A stretch of 56,831 nt of DNA from Chloroflexota bacterium (GTDB taxonomy: Bacteria; Chloroflexota; Anaerolineae; J036; Brachytrichaceae), in NCBI GenBank assembly GCA_030550095.1, contig JAUQQA010000013.1, positions 1 through 56,831 on the forward strand, in the 5' to 3' direction. How positions within the stretch are numbered: position 1 is the first letter of the stretch; the number at the start of each line of letters is the position of its first letter. The notes below the pieces were generated by a model. It searched no databases. It saw nothing but the letters and a program-made list of their open reading frames with translations, and was not told the DNA's origin. Positions 43,510 through 52,272 of this stretch are shown piece by piece. A program made the position numbers and the translations under genes.

Positions 43510-43899
43510 TCACTTCTTCTTGGCGCCGCGGCGACGACCGCGACCAGGGACGGTCTTGCGCGGACCTTTGCGCGTGCGCGCGTTGGTGCGCGTGCGCTGA
43601 CCGCGCACGGGCAAGCCGCGCTTGTGGCGCAAGCCGCGGTAACACCCGATCTCGATCAAGCGTCGAATGTTCATCTGCACCTCGCGGCGCAGATCGCCTT
43701 CGACCTTGTATTCCTTCTCGATGATCTCGCGCAGGGTCGCCGCTTCGGCTTCGGTCAAGTCCTTCACGCGCGTCGCTGGGTTAATCGTGGTGCGCGCGAG
43801 GATCTTCTTCGCCAGCGGGCGGCCGATGCCGTAAATGTAAGAGAGCGCAATATCAATGCGCTTGTTCCTCGGTAAGTCAACGCCTGCTATGCGGGTCAT
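43510..43899 (-). CDS. rpsM: Ribosomal protein uS13
   Basis: A 129-residue 30S head protein. The N-terminal [24 protein letters not shown], the [22 protein letters not shown] motif and the Lys-rich C-terminal tail identify uS13. It follows rpmJ by 15 nt. Confidence 0.97.
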   Translation of the reverse strand: MTRIAGVDLPRNKRIDIALSYIYGIGRPLAKKILARTTINPATRVKDLTEAEAATLREIIEKEYKVEGDLRREVQMNIRRLIEIGCYRGLRHKRGLPVRGQRTRTNARTRKGPRKTVPGRGRRRGAKKK

Positions 43900-43914
43900 A
43901 GGTCTCCTAGGCGC

Positions 43915-44028
43915 TTAGCCTTGCCGTTGCTTGTGCTTCGGGTTCTCGCAAATCACGTACACGCGACCATGCCGCCGAATGATCTTGCACTTCGGGCAGC
44001 GCTTCTTAACAGATGCTGCAACTTTCAT
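43915..44028 (-). CDS. rpmJ: Ribosomal protein bL36
   Basis: A 37-residue protein, [19 protein letters not shown] at the start and [10 protein letters not shown] at the end. The zinc ligands (CX2C, then Cys and His) are complete, so it is the zinc-binding C+ form. An AGGAGAG site precedes the ATG. It is too short to be picked up by length filters but is clear from sequence and position before rpsM. Confidence 0.95.
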   Translation of the reverse strand: MKVAASVKKRCPKCKIIRRHGRVYVICENPKHKQRQG

Positions 44029-44080
44029 GGCTCTCCTTTTACACAGAACACTTCAACGCTTTGCAACGGGCGTACGCGTC

Positions 44081-44116
44081 AAAAACCGACCCACGGCGCG
44101 TTTGCTCGTGAGTCGG
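44081..44116 (-). terminator. Terminator-like hairpin between map and rpmJ
   Basis: A 10-bp stem (CCGACTCACG/CGTGGGTCGG, one G-U) with an 11-nt loop is followed at once by five T on the minus strand. It occupies the spacer where infA is usually found. No clear promoter is seen between it and rpmJ, so it may act as an attenuator. Confidence 0.65.
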
Positions 44117-44129
44117 GAATTGTCGAACG

Positions 44130-44897
44130 TCAATCGAGCACGGTCAGTATCTCGGCTTCGCCGTCTGTGACAGCGACCGTATGCTCAAATTGGGCGGAAA
44201 GTTTACCATCAATTGTGGCGACTGTCCAGCCGTCTTGCTTGACGCGGGTGCGATAGTTGCCCTCGTTGATCATCGGCTCGATGGCGAGCGTCAGCCCCGG
44301 GCGCAGCAGTAAGCCCGTGCCAGGTTGACCAAAGTTAGGCAAGGTGAACCCTTCGTGCAGCGCGCGCCCTACGCCGTGGCTAGTGTATTCGCGCACCACG
44401 CTAAACCCCTGCGGCTCTGCCACACGCTGAATAGCGGCGCCGATATCGCCGCTGCGGTTTCCGCTGCGCGCGGCGGCAATCGCGGCCGCTAAACATTGTT
44501 GCGTGACCTCGATCAGTCGCTGTGCGCGCTCGCTGATCGCGCCGATGCCGACGGTGATCGCAGCGTCGGCGTGGTAGCCCTCCACGCTCACGCCCACGTC
44601 TATCTTCAGCACGTCGCCCTCGCGTAGCTGCCGTTCGCCAGGGATGCCGTGCACCACTTCATCGTTGATCGAGGTGCAGATGCACGCCGGGAACGGATAT
44701 GGCGCGCCCTGTGGCTTGTAGTTCTTGAACGAGGGTTTCGCACCGTGTTGCAGGATGATGCGCTCGGCGATTTGATCCAGCTCAATGGTCCTCACGCCGG
44801 GGCGCGCGCGCTCGCGCAACTCAGCAAGCACTCTCGCAACGACGCGACCTGCGCGGCGCATCTTGGCGATCTCCTGCTCCGTCTTCAGCACAATCAT
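44130..44897 (-). CDS. map: Methionine aminopeptidase, type I
   Basis: A 255-residue metallopeptidase that removes initiator Met. It has PAFPACI-like segment YPFPACICTSINDEVVHGIPG, metal ligand region LKIDVGVSVEGYHADAAITVGIG, YTSHGVGRALHEGFTLPNFG and AIEPMINEGNYRT; the two Asp, His and two Glu ligands are in place. It overlaps adk by 4 bp (ATGA). No N-terminal extension is present. Confidence 0.96.
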   Translation of the reverse strand: MIVLKTEQEIAKMRRAGRVVARVLAELRERARPGVRTIELDQIAERIILQHGAKPSFKNYKPQGAPYPFPACICTSINDEVVHGIPGERQLREGDVLKIDVGVSVEGYHADAAITVGIGAISERAQRLIEVTQQCLAAAIAAARSGNRSGDIGAAIQRVAEPQGFSVVREYTSHGVGRALHEGFTLPNFGQPGTGLLLRPGLTLAIEPMINEGNYRTRVKQDGWTVATIDGKLSAQFEHTVAVTDGEAEILTVLD

Positions 44898-45556
44898 GCA
44901 GCGCGCTCCACGGCGGTAATAGCTTGGCGCAGCAAGTTCTGCACGTACTCAATGGTGTGCTCGCCGTTGATCTCGACCAGCAACCCTTTCTCGCGGTAGT
45001 AATCAATCAGCGGCGCGGTCTGCTCTTCGTACACGCGGATGCGGCGTTGTTGCACTTCGGGCGTGTCGTCTTCGCGCTTGTACAGCTCGCCCGTGCACAC
45101 CTCGCGCTTGCACCCTTCGCGCGGCGGCAACGAGAAGTAGGCGAACACAGCGCCACACTCGCGACACGTCCAGCGGTGTGAGAGGCGCTCGATAAGAATG
45201 TGCTCGCGCACGCGGATCCACGGCACGACCGTGATGCGCTTGCCTAGCTCGGCGAGCAAGTTGTCCAACGCCTGTGCCTGCGGAATGGTGCGCGGAAAAC
45301 CATCCAGGATGAAGCCGCGCTCGCAATCGGGCTGACTGAGCCGCTCGCGCACCATGCCCACGGTTACCTCATCGGGCACCAACTCGCCGCGATCCATGTA
45401 CTGCTTGGCGAGTTTGCCCAGCTCGGTTTGGTTCTTGATGTGCTCGCGGAACAAGTCGCCGCTGGAGATGTGCGGGATTTGGTAGTGCTTCGCCAGCAAC
45501 ACAGCTTGCGTGCCCTTTCCCGCGCCAGGCGCGCCGAGCAAGACGATCCCGTGCAT
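44894..45556 (-). CDS. adk: Adenylate kinase
   Basis: A 220-residue enzyme interconverting ADP with ATP and AMP. The P-loop GAPGAGKGTQA, the NMP-binding region ISSGDLFREHIKNQTELG, and GFILDGFPRTIPQAQAL are visible. The LID carries a zinc-type Cys set (WTCRECGAVF and EGCKREVCTGE). It follows secY by 4 nt, as in the standard spc operon. Confidence 0.97.
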   Translation of the reverse strand: MHGIVLLGAPGAGKGTQAVLLAKHYQIPHISSGDLFREHIKNQTELGKLAKQYMDRGELVPDEVTVGMVRERLSQPDCERGFILDGFPRTIPQAQALDNLLAELGKRITVVPWIRVREHILIERLSHRWTCRECGAVFAYFSLPPREGCKREVCTGELYKREDDTPEVQQRRIRVYEEQTAPLIDYYREKGLLVEINGEHTIEYVQNLLRQAITAVERAA

Positions 45557-45560
45557 AGCA

Positions 45561-46964
45561 CTACTTGATGAAGCCCTCGTAGTTGCGCATCAGCAGCTGC
45601 GCTTGCAACTGGCGCATGGTGTCTAACACCACGCCGACGACGATCAACAACCCCGCGCCAGATAGCAACAGGTTGTTGTTCCCCACGGGGCGCAGGAACC
45701 CAAACGGCGGCACGTAGGAGATAAAGTTCAGCAGATAGGGCAAGATCGCCAACAAGCCCAAGAACAACGCGCCAACCAGGGTGAGCCGCCGTGTGACGCG
45801 CGTGATGAACGTCTCGGTGCTCTTACCTGGGCGAATGCCGGGGATGAACCCACCCTGCTTTTGCAAGTTCTCCGCCAGGTTCTGCTGCTGCATGATCACG
45901 TCCGTGTAGAAATAGGTGAAGCCGATGACCAGCAGGAAGTAGAAGATGGTGTAGAAGACCATCTCGGCGGAGAGGACGTTTTGGTTGGTTTGCCCAGCGC
46001 TGAACAGGCGCACCACACCGACCGCGAAGTTTTGCACGCCGGCATCACGACTGTTGACGAAGAAGCCCGCGATGATCGCAGGGAACACCAGCACCGCCTG
46101 CGCGAAGATGATCGGGATCATGCCAGCGCTGTTCACCTTGAGCGGAATGTGTGTGCCAACGCCGCCGACAATGCGCCGACCGCGCACGCGCCGCCCGTAT
46201 TGCACAGGGATGCGCCGCTCGCCCTCTTGGATGTACACAATGCCCAACACGGTGATCACGGTGATCACCAAGAACGCTGCCAAGGTGAGCACGGGCGTCA
46301 AGCCCGCCGCGATCTGCGCGACGTTCGCGGGGATGCGCGCGACGATGCCGCCGAAGATGATGATGGACAGCCCTTGCCCAATGCCTTGCTCGGTGATCAG
46401 CTCACCCAGCCACACCGCGAACATCGTGCCAGCAGTCATGGTCACGATGGTGACGATGGTCGGCAAGACGTACTCTGGGCGATCCAACCCCCACTGCGGC
46501 AATACGCGCTGACCGTTGGTCAACCCTGCGCCGATGCTCTCGAAGATGTTCACTTGTCCAATGGCGTTCAGCGCTGCCATTGGCACGGTGAGGAAATACG
46601 TAAGACGGTTGATCTTGCGCCGACCTTGTTCGCCTTCCTTCGCCAGCTCTTCAAGGCGCGGGATCACAGGGATGAGCAACTGCAAGATGATGCTCGCGGT
46701 CACGTAGGGATACACGCCCATCGCCAGCACTGAGAAGTTGAACACCGCGCCGCCAGAGAGCAAGTTCAGCAACCCCACCAAGCTGCCTAGCCCTCCCGCT
46801 TGTCCCGCTTCTACGGCTTGCCGAATCTGCCGCAGCACTTCAGGGTCCACACCCGGCACAGGCACATGCGAGATCAAGCGGTAAACGACGAGGATGAACA
46901 GCGTGAAGAGGATGCGATTGCGAATCTCAGGAAGGGTGATCGCGCTTCGGATGGCTTGCAACAT
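45561..46964 (-). CDS. secY: SecY protein translocase subunit
   Basis: A 467-residue channel subunit with about ten membrane segments. Family motifs include the cytoplasmic loops with EGERRIPVQYGRRVRGRR near 265-282, the early ISHVPVPGVDPEVL, and SAGMIPIIFAQAVLVFP near 298. The C-terminal tail ends LLMRNYEGFIK. It forms the translocon with SecE and SecG, encoded elsewhere. Confidence 0.98.
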   Translation of the reverse strand: MLQAIRSAITLPEIRNRILFTLFILVVYRLISHVPVPGVDPEVLRQIRQAVEAGQAGGLGSLVGLLNLLSGGAVFNFSVLAMGVYPYVTASIILQLLIPVIPRLEELAKEGEQGRRKINRLTYFLTVPMAALNAIGQVNIFESIGAGLTNGQRVLPQWGLDRPEYVLPTIVTIVTMTAGTMFAVWLGELITEQGIGQGLSIIIFGGIVARIPANVAQIAAGLTPVLTLAAFLVITVITVLGIVYIQEGERRIPVQYGRRVRGRRIVGGVGTHIPLKVNSAGMIPIIFAQAVLVFPAIIAGFFVNSRDAGVQNFAVGVVRLFSAGQTNQNVLSAEMVFYTIFYFLLVIGFTYFYTDVIMQQQNLAENLQKQGGFIPGIRPGKSTETFITRVTRRLTLVGALFLGLLAILPYLLNFISYVPPFGFLRPVGNNNLLLSGAGLLIVVGVVLDTMRQLQAQLLMRNYEGFIK

Positions 46965-46972
46965 GGCTCAGG

Positions 46973-47452
46973 TTATCGCGTGCGGTAACCGCCGCGCTTG
47001 ACTTCGAGCTTGACCACGCTGCCGCCGGCGGCTTCGATCTTTTGTCGTGCTGACGCTGAGAACTTGTGCGCTGTCACCTTCAGCGGGATGTTCAGCTCAC
47101 CATCGCCGAGGATGGCGACATACTCGCCTGCGTGCGCCAAGCCTAACGCCACCAGCTTCTCGGGGGTCACCTCAGCACCTGCTTCAAAATGCTTCGCAAG
47201 CACGCCCACGTTCACTGGGCGATAGATGACCTTGTAGGGGTTAAAGAAGCCCACGCCGCGGCGGAACGGCAGCTTGCGCACCAGCGGGAACTGACCGCCT
47301 TCAAAGTAAGGACCTTTCACACCCCCTGTGCGCGCGGCTTGACCTTTCTGCCCGCGCCCTGCTGTGCGCCCCTGCCCCGCAGCGATGCCGATCCCCTTGC
47401 GCTTCTTGCGCTTGCGCGAACCTGGTGCGGGTTTGATCTCATGCAACTTCAT
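46973..47452 (-). CDS. rplO: Ribosomal protein uL15
   Basis: A 159-residue 50S protein. The N-terminal LHEIKPAPGSRKRKKRKGIGIAAG... glycine-rich arm, FEGGQFPLVRKLPFRRGVGF and the C-terminal FSASARQKIEAAGGSV are typical. It lies before secY with an 8-nt gap. Confidence 0.97.
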   Translation of the reverse strand: MKLHEIKPAPGSRKRKKRKGIGIAAGQGRTAGRGQKGQAARTGGVKGPYFEGGQFPLVRKLPFRRGVGFFNPYKVIYRPVNVGVLAKHFEAGAEVTPEKLVALGLAHAGEYVAILGDGELNIPLKVTAHKFSASARQKIEAAGGSVVKLEVKRGGYRTR

Positions 47453-47522
47453 GGTTCATCTCTCCTGCTCAAACGCCACAAGGTCTGTTTTTGCCTTGCG
47501 ACTCGCACTGTGTACGTCGCCC

Positions 47523-47744
47523 TCAAGCGTCCACGCGCTTCACCATCACGAGATGTTTGACAGCCTCGATCATGCCGCGCACCTGGGGCGTATCGGTGTG
47601 CATCACGGTTTGCCCACGCCGACGCAGCCCAAGCGCGAACAAGGTGCGGCGCTGACGATCGTTGTAGCCGATCGCGCTCTTCACCCATGTGATGGCAAGC
47701 TGCGCCTGAGGATCATGCGTTGGGTTGTTCTTCGTCTTGGACAT
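47523..47744 (-). CDS. rpmD: Ribosomal protein uL30
   Basis: A 73-residue small 50S protein. The core [27 protein letters not shown], then [14 protein letters not shown], matches uL30, with about ten additional N-terminal residues. It overlaps the end of rpsE by 32 bp, an unusually long overlap for this cluster. Confidence 0.93.
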   Translation of the reverse strand: MSKTKNNPTHDPQAQLAITWVKSAIGYNDRQRRTLFALGLRRRGQTVMHTDTPQVRGMIEAVKHLVMVKRVDA

Positions 47745-48285
47745 GGCTACGCATCCAGAACGGCTGAACGTGCGCCAAGCTCTTTTGGCGCGCCTTTGCT
47801 TCCTCTTCGATGTTCTTGAGTTGCAGCAAGCCGTAATAGGTCGCGTAGGTGTTGTTGAGAATGTTCGAGGAGCCGAGCGCCTTGGTCAAGATGTCCTTGA
47901 TGCCAGCAGCCTCGAGCACGGCACGCACGCCACCCCCCGCGATCACGCCAGTGCCAGGCGAGGCGGGCTTGAGCAACACCTTTGCGCTGCCGAATTTGTA
48001 GAGCACCTCATGCGGGATGGTGCTCCCGATCATTTCGATCTTGCGCATGTTGTTGCGCGCGCGCTCGGTGGCTTTGCGGATGGCGTCTTGCACCGTGCGC
48101 GCCTTGCCCAAGCCGACGCCCACGCGCCCGCGCTGATCGCCGACGACGATGAGCGCGCGGAAGGCAAAGCGCCGACCGCCTTGAACCACTTTTGCCACGC
48201 GCGTCACGTCCACAATGCGCGTGTCCAGCTCCATCGGCTGCTCACTTGACGCGCTGCGTCGCGCTTTTTGCTGTGCTCGTTCCAT
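47713..48285 (-). CDS. rpsE: Ribosomal protein uS5
   Basis: A 190-residue 30S protein. It has [36 protein letters not shown] near 27-62, [25 protein letters not shown] and [12 protein letters not shown]. The N-terminal extension of about 20 residues and a 25-residue C-terminal tail exceed the core. The conserved Gly-rich loop is intact. Confidence 0.97.
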   Translation of the reverse strand: MERAQQKARRSASSEQPMELDTRIVDVTRVAKVVQGGRRFAFRALIVVGDQRGRVGVGLGKARTVQDAIRKATERARNNMRKIEMIGSTIPHEVLYKFGSAKVLLKPASPGTGVIAGGGVRAVLEAAGIKDILTKALGSSNILNNTYATYYGLLQLKNIEEEAKARQKSLAHVQPFWMRSHVQDEEQPNA

Positions 48286-48289
48286 AGCG

Positions 48290-48652
48290 TTAGAACTCCA
48301 AACCTCCTTCGCGCGCGCCTTCCGCCACTGCCTTCACGCGACCGTGGTAGCGGTAGCCTGCGCGGTCGAACACCACTTTTTTGATGCCTTTTTCCAGCGC
48401 GCGTTGGGCGATGAGCTTGCCCACCGCAAACGCCTTTTCTGTCTTCTTCAAGCCCTGCTGCGAGCGAATTGCTTCGTCCAAGCTTGATGCTGCGGCGAGC
48501 GTGTGCCCAACCGTGTCGTCAATCACCTGAGCGTAGATGTGCTTCAGGCTGCGGAACACATTAAGCCGCGGTCGCTCGGGCGTGCCGCTCACCTTGGCGC
48601 GCACGCGCCGGCGGCGTCGTTCGCGTGCTTCGTGTCGGTTGAATCGTGCCAT
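48290..48652 (-). CDS. rplR: Ribosomal protein uL18
   Basis: A 120-residue 50S protein binding 5S rRNA. It has the basic N-terminus [31 protein letters not shown], and the C-terminal [28 protein letters not shown] 79-nt spacer with a pseudoknot-like arrangement of inverted repeats precedes it. Confidence 0.97.
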   Translation of the reverse strand: MARFNRHEARERRRRRVRAKVSGTPERPRLNVFRSLKHIYAQVIDDTVGHTLAAASSLDEAIRSQQGLKKTEKAFAVGKLIAQRALEKGIKKVVFDRAGYRYHGRVKAVAEGAREGGLEF

Positions 48653-48667
48653 CGTGCAGAACCTCTT

Positions 48668-48728
48668 CCTCGCGCGGGATTCAAGCGTGGGTCAGGCCCA
48701 CCCTTGCTGCCAACGCGAGGGCTTGAAC
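48668..48728 (-). promoter_or_regulatory. Pseudoknot-like structure between rplF and rplR
   Basis: In RNA order the spacer has segment 1 GTTCAAGC, segment 2 CCTCGCG, a small hairpin GTGGG/CCCAC, segment 1' GCTTGAAT and segment 2' CGCGAGG. Pairings 1-1' (8 bp, one G-U) and 2-2' (7 bp) cross each other, so they would form an H-type pseudoknot or exclude each other. Segment 2' abuts the purine-rich AAGAGG ribosome site of rplR. Confidence 0.6.
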
Positions 48729-48731
48729 GGC

Positions 48732-49292
48732 TTACTTGCCTTTGCCGGTCTTGCCAGCCTTGCCCGCCTTGCGGCGAATGACCTCGTTGATGTAGCGAAT
48801 GCCTTTGCCCTTGTACGGCTCGGGAGGGCGATAACGGCGCACCTGCGCGGCGATCTCGCCGACCAGCTCCTTGTCAATCCCGCTGACCGTGATGGTGCGC
48901 GTCTTCGGGTCAGTGGAGAACGTGATGCCCGGCGGCGGCACCACCTCAATGGGGTGCGAATAGCCAAGGTACAGCATCAAGTTCTTCCCCGCCATCTCAG
49001 CGCGATAACCCACGCTTTCGGCGGTGATCTCAAGCACCTTTTGGTAGCCCTGCGAGACGCCGATCACCATGTTGTTGAGCAGGGCGCGCGTCAAGCCGTG
49101 TAGCGCGCGCGCTTGGCGATCGTCGCTGGTGCGCTTAACGACAAGCGTGTTGCCCTCTCGCTCGATCACCAGGCGCGGGTCGAAGGTGCGATGGAGCTCA
49201 CCCTTCGGCCCTTTGACGGTGACCGCGTTGCCGTTGATCACCACGTCCACGCCTTTGGGAATCTCAATGGGTTTTCGTCCAATACGCGACAT
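48732..49292 (-). CDS. rplF: Ribosomal protein uL6
   Basis: A 186-residue 50S protein near the sarcin-ricin loop. It has SRIGRKPIEIPKGVDV, VKGPKGELHRTFDPR, LTRALLNNMVIGVSQGYQKVLEI and, late, RRYRPPEPYKGKGIRYINEVIRRKAGKAGK. Size fits the family. Confidence 0.97.
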   Translation of the reverse strand: MSRIGRKPIEIPKGVDVVINGNAVTVKGPKGELHRTFDPRLVIEREGNTLVVKRTSDDRQARALHGLTRALLNNMVIGVSQGYQKVLEITAESVGYRAEMAGKNLMLYLGYSHPIEVVPPPGITFSTDPKTRTITVSGIDKELVGEIAAQVRRYRPPEPYKGKGIRYINEVIRRKAGKAGKTGKGK

Positions 49293-49303
49293 TGCTTCAC
49301 CTC

Positions 49304-49365
49304 AAGCCGATGGGTTCACCTGCAAGTCGGCAGTATCGCCGACCGCTATCGCCAAACATCGGCTT
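49304..49365 (-). promoter_or_regulatory. Nested hairpin between rpsH and rplF
   Basis: An outer 9-bp perfect inverted repeat (AAGCCGATG/CATCGGCTT, 49304-49312 and 49357-49365) encloses an inner 6-bp hairpin (GTCGGC/GCCGAC, 49326-49331 and 49338-49343). The structure covers most of the 84-nt spacer and ends 11 nt before the rplF start. Confidence 0.65.
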
Positions 49366-49376
49366 TACACGCGATT

Positions 49377-49781
49377 TCACCACACGTAGCACAACACCTC
49401 ACCGCCAACGCCCAAGCGGCGCGCTTGCCGATCGGTCACCACGCCTTTCGGCGTGGAGAGGATGGCGATGCCGATGCCGCTGAGCACGCGCGGGATCTCG
49501 CTGCGGCGCACGTAGATGCGCCGACCAGGTTTACTCACGCGCTTCAGGTCGGTGATCACTGGGCGGCGCTGGCGCCGCTCGCCCACGTAGCGCAACACGA
49601 TGTTGATCGAGGTCTTGCCGTCCACGTTGATCACTTGGTAGTCTTCGATGTAGCCCTCGTCCTTAAGAATTTGCGCCACGCGCTCGTTGAGCTTCGAGCC
49701 GCGCACGGCGACCGTCGCGTGACCTACAGCGGCGGCGTTGCGAATGCGCGTGAGCATGTCTCCGAGTGTGTCGTTCACCAT
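49377..49781 (-). CDS. rpsH: Ribosomal protein uS8
   Basis: A 134-residue 30S protein. It has [37 protein letters not shown], and the C-terminal [28 protein letters not shown] with the usual aromatic end. uS8 binds 16S rRNA helix 21 and is the spc operon repressor in Escherichia coli. Confidence 0.97.
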   Translation of the reverse strand: MVNDTLGDMLTRIRNAAAVGHATVAVRGSKLNERVAQILKDEGYIEDYQVINVDGKTSINIVLRYVGERRQRRPVITDLKRVSKPGRRIYVRRSEIPRVLSGIGIAILSTPKGVVTDRQARRLGVGGEVLCYVW

Positions 49782-49817
49782 GCGTCTGTTCCTCGTCGTC
49801 TCAATTCATCCAAGCGT

Positions 49818-50012
49818 TTACCACGAGGCTTTGCGCACGCCCGGGATTTCGCCGCGCAGCGCCATCTCGCGGAAGACGATGCGCGACACACCGAACTTGC
49901 GCATGTAGCCGCGCGCGCGTCCGCTCACCATGCAGCGGTTGCGGATGCGCACCTTGAACTTGCGGCGCTTTTCGCGCGCCATCAATGCAGCTCGTGGGGT
50001 CTTCTTGCCCAT
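49818..50012 (-). CDS. rpsN: Ribosomal protein uS14, short form without zinc site
   Basis: A 64-residue protein. The C-terminal [31 protein letters not shown] is unmistakably uS14, and the length is that of the short type Z. Type Z forms normally hold zinc with CX2C-X12-CX2C. Here only one Cys remains (NRCMVSG), with Ser in the place of the second, and the later pair is Ser and Val in GVSRIV. It is a zinc-free short variant. An internal ATG at residue 11 is an alternative start. Confidence 0.92.
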   Translation of the reverse strand: MGKKTPRAALMAREKRRKFKVRIRNRCMVSGRARGYMRKFGVSRIVFREMALRGEIPGVRKASW

Positions 50013-50040
50013 AGTGGCGTGTGATCCCTCCTGTGAACGG

Positions 50041-50592
50041 TTAACGCGTGGGTTTGCTGAACGGCATTCCGAACAGGCGCAACAGCTCGCGCCCTTCCTC
50101 GTCGGTGCGCGCCGTGGTCACGATAGTGACCTCCAAGCCGCGCACTTTGTCAATCTTGTCGTAGTCCACCTCGGGAAAGATGATCTGCTCGCGCAAGCCG
50201 AGGGTGTAATTGCCGCGCCCATCGAACGCATCGGGCGAGACGCCGCGAAAGTCACGCACGCGCGGCAGCGCCAAGTGGATCAGCCGATACAGGAAGTCAT
50301 ACATGCGCTGCCCGCGCAGCGTCACCTTGACGCCGATCGGGCGGCCCTCGCGCAGCTTAAAGCCGGCGATGCTCTTGCGCGCCTTGGTGACGATGGGGCG
50401 CTGCCCCGAGATCATCATCAAGTCGTTCACAGCGAAGTCGATCACCTTGGGGTTATCTGCCGACTCGCGCCCCACGCCGACGTTGAGCACGATCTTCTCG
50501 ATCTTCGGCACCTGCATGATGTTCTTGTAGCCGAAGCGCTTCATCAACGCCGGGCGGATCTCGTTGAGGTACAGCTGCTTCAGGTCTGCCAT
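50041..50592 (-). CDS. rplE: Ribosomal protein uL5
   Basis: A 183-residue 50S protein binding 5S rRNA. It has [42 protein letters not shown], and [23 protein letters not shown]. It follows rplX by 3 nt, the standard order. Confidence 0.97.
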   Translation of the reverse strand: MADLKQLYLNEIRPALMKRFGYKNIMQVPKIEKIVLNVGVGRESADNPKVIDFAVNDLMMISGQRPIVTKARKSIAGFKLREGRPIGVKVTLRGQRMYDFLYRLIHLALPRVRDFRGVSPDAFDGRGNYTLGLREQIIFPEVDYDKIDKVRGLEVTIVTTARTDEEGRELLRLFGMPFSKPTR

Positions 50593-50595
50593 GGC

Positions 50596-50910
50596 TTAGT
50601 CCAACACCTCCTGAAGCTTGTTGGAGTAACGCACCTTGCGCCCATCAATGATGCGGTAGTTGACGCGCGTTGGCTTCCCGCTCGGCGCGATCAGCTTGAC
50701 GTTCGAGGCGTCGATCGGCATTTCCACCTCGATGATGCCAGCTTGGACGACGCGCGTGCCGCTTTGGCGTGGTCGGACGTGCTTCTTAGCGATGTTGACG
50801 CCCTTGACCACGATTTTGTTTTTCTTCGGCAGCACGCGGATCACCTCGCCGCGCTTGCCTTTGTCATCGCCGGCGATCACAAGGACGGTGTCGCCTTTTT
50901 TGATCTTCAT
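50596..50910 (-). CDS. rplX: Ribosomal protein uL24
   Basis: A 104-residue protein with a KOW motif: KIKKGDTVLVIAGDDKGKRGEVIRVLP. The later GIIEVEMPIDASNVKLI and VNYRIIDGRKVRYS fit the family. It follows rplN with a 52-nt spacer containing a bulged hairpin. Confidence 0.97.
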   Translation of the reverse strand: MKIKKGDTVLVIAGDDKGKRGEVIRVLPKKNKIVVKGVNIAKKHVRPRQSGTRVVQAGIIEVEMPIDASNVKLIAPSGKPTRVNYRIIDGRKVRYSNKLQEVLD

Positions 50911-50924
50911 CGTGCTTCACCTCT

Positions 50925-50949
50925 CACTGCTGGCGCAGTCCAGTCAGTG
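50925..50949 (-). promoter_or_regulatory. Hairpin between rplN and rplX
   Basis: The spacer RNA can pair CACTGACTGG with CCAGCAGTG (9 bp, one bulged A) around a 6-nt loop. It lies in the 52-nt rplN-rplX spacer. There is no U-run after it. Confidence 0.45.
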
Positions 50950-50962
50950 TTTGAACGCGGTT

Positions 50963-51334
50963 TTAGAGCACCTCCGGCGCGAGCGAGATGATCTTGGTGA
51001 ACCCTTTGTCGCGCAGCTCGCGCGCCACAGGGCCGAAGATGCGCGTGCCGCGCGGGTTCACGCCGTCGTCGCTGAGGATCACGGCGGCGTTGTCGTCGAA
51101 GCGGATGTAGGAGCCATCCTCGCGGCGGTACTCCTTGGCGACGCGCACGATCACCGCCTTGACGACGCTGCTCTTCTTCACGTCAGCGGTGGGTGTTGCC
51201 GACTTCACCGTAGCGGTGATGACGTCGCCCACGCGACCGTAGCGGCGGCGGTGTCCGCCGTGGATGTGGATGCAGAGCAGCTCCTTCGCGCCGGTGTTAT
51301 CGGCTACTTGTAAGCGGCTTTCCTGCTGAATCAT
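50963..51334 (-). CDS. rplN: Ribosomal protein uL14
   Basis: A 123-residue 50S protein. It has [39 protein letters not shown], and the C-terminal [28 protein letters not shown]. It follows rpsQ by 3 nt. Confidence 0.98.
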   Translation of the reverse strand: MIQQESRLQVADNTGAKELLCIHIHGGHRRRYGRVGDVITATVKSATPTADVKKSSVVKAVIVRVAKEYRREDGSYIRFDDNAAVILSDDGVNPRGTRIFGPVARELRDKGFTKIISLAPEVL

Positions 51335-51337
51335 GGC

Positions 51338-51595
51338 TCACGCTCCTCGGCGCTCGAGGATTTTCTCGAGCATCCAGCGTTTGGTCTTGCTGATGGGACG
51401 ATGCTCCACGATCTGCACGACATCGCCGGGCTTGGCGCTGTTGTGCTCGTCGTGGGCTTTGTAATTTTTGCTGCGCGTGATCACCTTCTTGTAGAGCGGG
51501 TGGCGCAGCGTGCGGCTGACGCGCACCACGATGGTCTTTTGCATCTTGTCGCTGATGACCACGCCGACCAGGCGTCTTCGTCGATCCTCGCTCAT
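51338..51595 (-). CDS. rpsQ: Ribosomal protein uS17
   Basis: An 85-residue OB-fold protein. It has [40 protein letters not shown]-type region (NYKAHDEHN), and [18 protein letters not shown]. It overlaps rpmC by 4 bp. Confidence 0.97.
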   Translation of the reverse strand: MSEDRRRRLVGVVISDKMQKTIVVRVSRTLRHPLYKKVITRSKNYKAHDEHNSAKPGDVVQIVEHRPISKTKRWMLEKILERRGA

Positions 51596-51831
51596 GCTTG
51601 CTCAGCCTCCGCGGCGCGGCTCGCCGCTAGCGCGGCTGCCAGCTCGCGCTGACGCAAAATGGTCTTGATGCGCGCGATGGTGTGGCGCGTCTTCTTGATG
51701 GCGTTGTCGTCTTTGAGCTGTCCTTGCGCGCGCTGGAAGCGCAAGTTGAACAGCTCGCGATAGGCCTCGTCGAGCTTTGTGTTTAGCTCGGAGGTCGGCA
51801 GCTTCATGAGGTCGCGTGCCTTCAGATGCAT
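51592..51831 (-). CDS. rpmC: Ribosomal protein uL29
   Basis: A 79-residue helical protein. [35 protein letters not shown] and [14 protein letters not shown] are typical. The C-terminus has an Ala/Glu-rich extension of about 15 residues. It overlaps rpsQ by 4 bp. Confidence 0.96.
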   Translation of the reverse strand: MHLKARDLMKLPTSELNTKLDEAYRELFNLRFQRAQGQLKDDNAIKKTRHTIARIKTILRQRELAAALAASRAAEAEQA

Positions 51832-51834
51832 CGC

Positions 51835-52254
51835 TCACACCACCTCCTCGGATTTGGCGACGATTTGGCATTTGATCGGCAGCTTGTACGCTGCCTGCGT
51901 GAGCGCGTGGCGCGCCACGTCCTCGGGCACGCCGCTCACCTCGAACATGATGCGCCCAGGCTTCACCACCGCGACCCAGTGATCCACTGCGCCTTTGCCT
52001 TTGCCCATGCGCGTCTCGGCGGGCTTTGCGGTCACGGGCTTATCGGGGAAGATGCGGATGATCTGCCGACCGCGGCGCTTCATCTCGCGCACGAGCACGC
52101 GGCGCACGGCTTCGATTTGGCGCGCGGTGATCCACGCAGGCTCCAGCGCCTGAAGCCCGAACTCGCCCATCTCCAACTCGGTGGCGCGCGTCTCTTTGCC
52201 CTTGAGGCGGCCGCGTTGTTGCTTGCGGAACTTAACACGCTTCGGCATTAACAT
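51835..52254 (-). CDS. rplP: Ribosomal protein uL16
   Basis: A 139-residue 50S protein. It has [20 protein letters not shown]-like segment [46 protein letters not shown] and [15 protein letters not shown]. The ATG at 52254 has AGGTGA upstream and is preferred to the longer frame. Confidence 0.97.
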   Translation of the reverse strand: MLMPKRVKFRKQQRGRLKGKETRATELEMGEFGLQALEPAWITARQIEAVRRVLVREMKRRGRQIIRIFPDKPVTAKPAETRMGKGKGAVDHWVAVVKPGRIMFEVSGVPEDVARHALTQAAYKLPIKCQIVAKSEEVV

Positions 52255-52272
52255 GGCAATCACCTCACATCG

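Noticed and set aside
44029-44129. A hidden infA gene between map and rpmJ
   Set aside because: The spacer is only 101 nt and shows no IF1-like sequence in any frame.
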